NCBI RefSeq assembly: GCF_963259705.1 | Contig: NC_081852.1 | Span: 63,445,500-63,509,499, forward strand | DNA: 64,000 nucleotides | DNA from: Myotis daubentonii | Taxonomy: Eukaryota; Chordata; Mammalia; Chiroptera; Vespertilionidae | Direction: 5' to 3' | In this document: piece by piece, positions 33,824 through 64,000 of the stretch | How positions within the stretch are numbered: position 1 is the stretch's first letter | Layout: each line of letters starts with the position of its first letter | Position numbers and translations under genes: made by a program | Notes under the pieces: model-generated | Told to the model about the DNA's origin: nothing | What the model saw: the letters and a program-made list of their open reading frames with translations, nothing else | Databases searched by the model: none

Positions 33824-64000
<30,177 letters not shown>

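Overview
This looks like a mammalian nuclear genome segment, most probably from a vesper bat (Vespertilionidae). Split genes have GT-AG introns. About two dozen tRNA-derived VES-type SINEs are scattered on both strands, and five non-autonomous Helitrons of the HeliBat type (TC at one end, CTAG at the other, A/T flanks) are present, a family expanded in vesper bats. A full-length HAL1 (half-L1) is also present. No bacterial or viral operon, tRNA gene or rRNA gene is visible.

Layout. (1) 1-9,140: intact six-exon PAAT (C10orf88-type) gene on +. (2) 10,350-11,662: two-exon FAM24-family gene on -. (3) 11,663-16,640: spacer with SINEs and a HAL1 bounded by a 12-bp target duplication. (4) 16,640-25,170: a second complete PAAT gene on -, an inverted copy of the first with only three amino-acid differences in 461 codons as read here. 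(5) 25,170-31,350: CpG-rich divergent promoter region, two HeliBats, an L1 fragment, SINEs. (6) 31,355-32,649: second FAM24 gene on +, whose ancestral start codon position reads ACG. (7) 33,740-64,000: 3' part of a large secreted SRCR/CUB/ZP glycoprotein gene of the DMBT1 family on -, entering from the right edge. I read 33 exons: 5 SRCR, 3 CUB (two exons each), 19 tiny Pro/Thr/Ser-rich linker exons and a 3-exon ZP module. They join into one open frame of 1,413 complete codons before the stop.

From memory, the gene set resembles human 10q26.13 (DMBT1, FAM24B, a C10orf88-like copy, FAM24A, C10orf88, PSTK), read in reverse. If so, the inverted PAAT duplication is old, and the near-identity of the arms reflects gene conversion. 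The arms carry the same HeliBat and SINEs at mirrored sites, while sequence just outside them is clearly more diverged. The two FAM24 genes show a second pattern: a near-identical intron between diverged coding exons.

All exon boundaries were read by eye from splice consensus and reading frame. Homology calls rest on recognised motifs and remembered protein families, not on a search.
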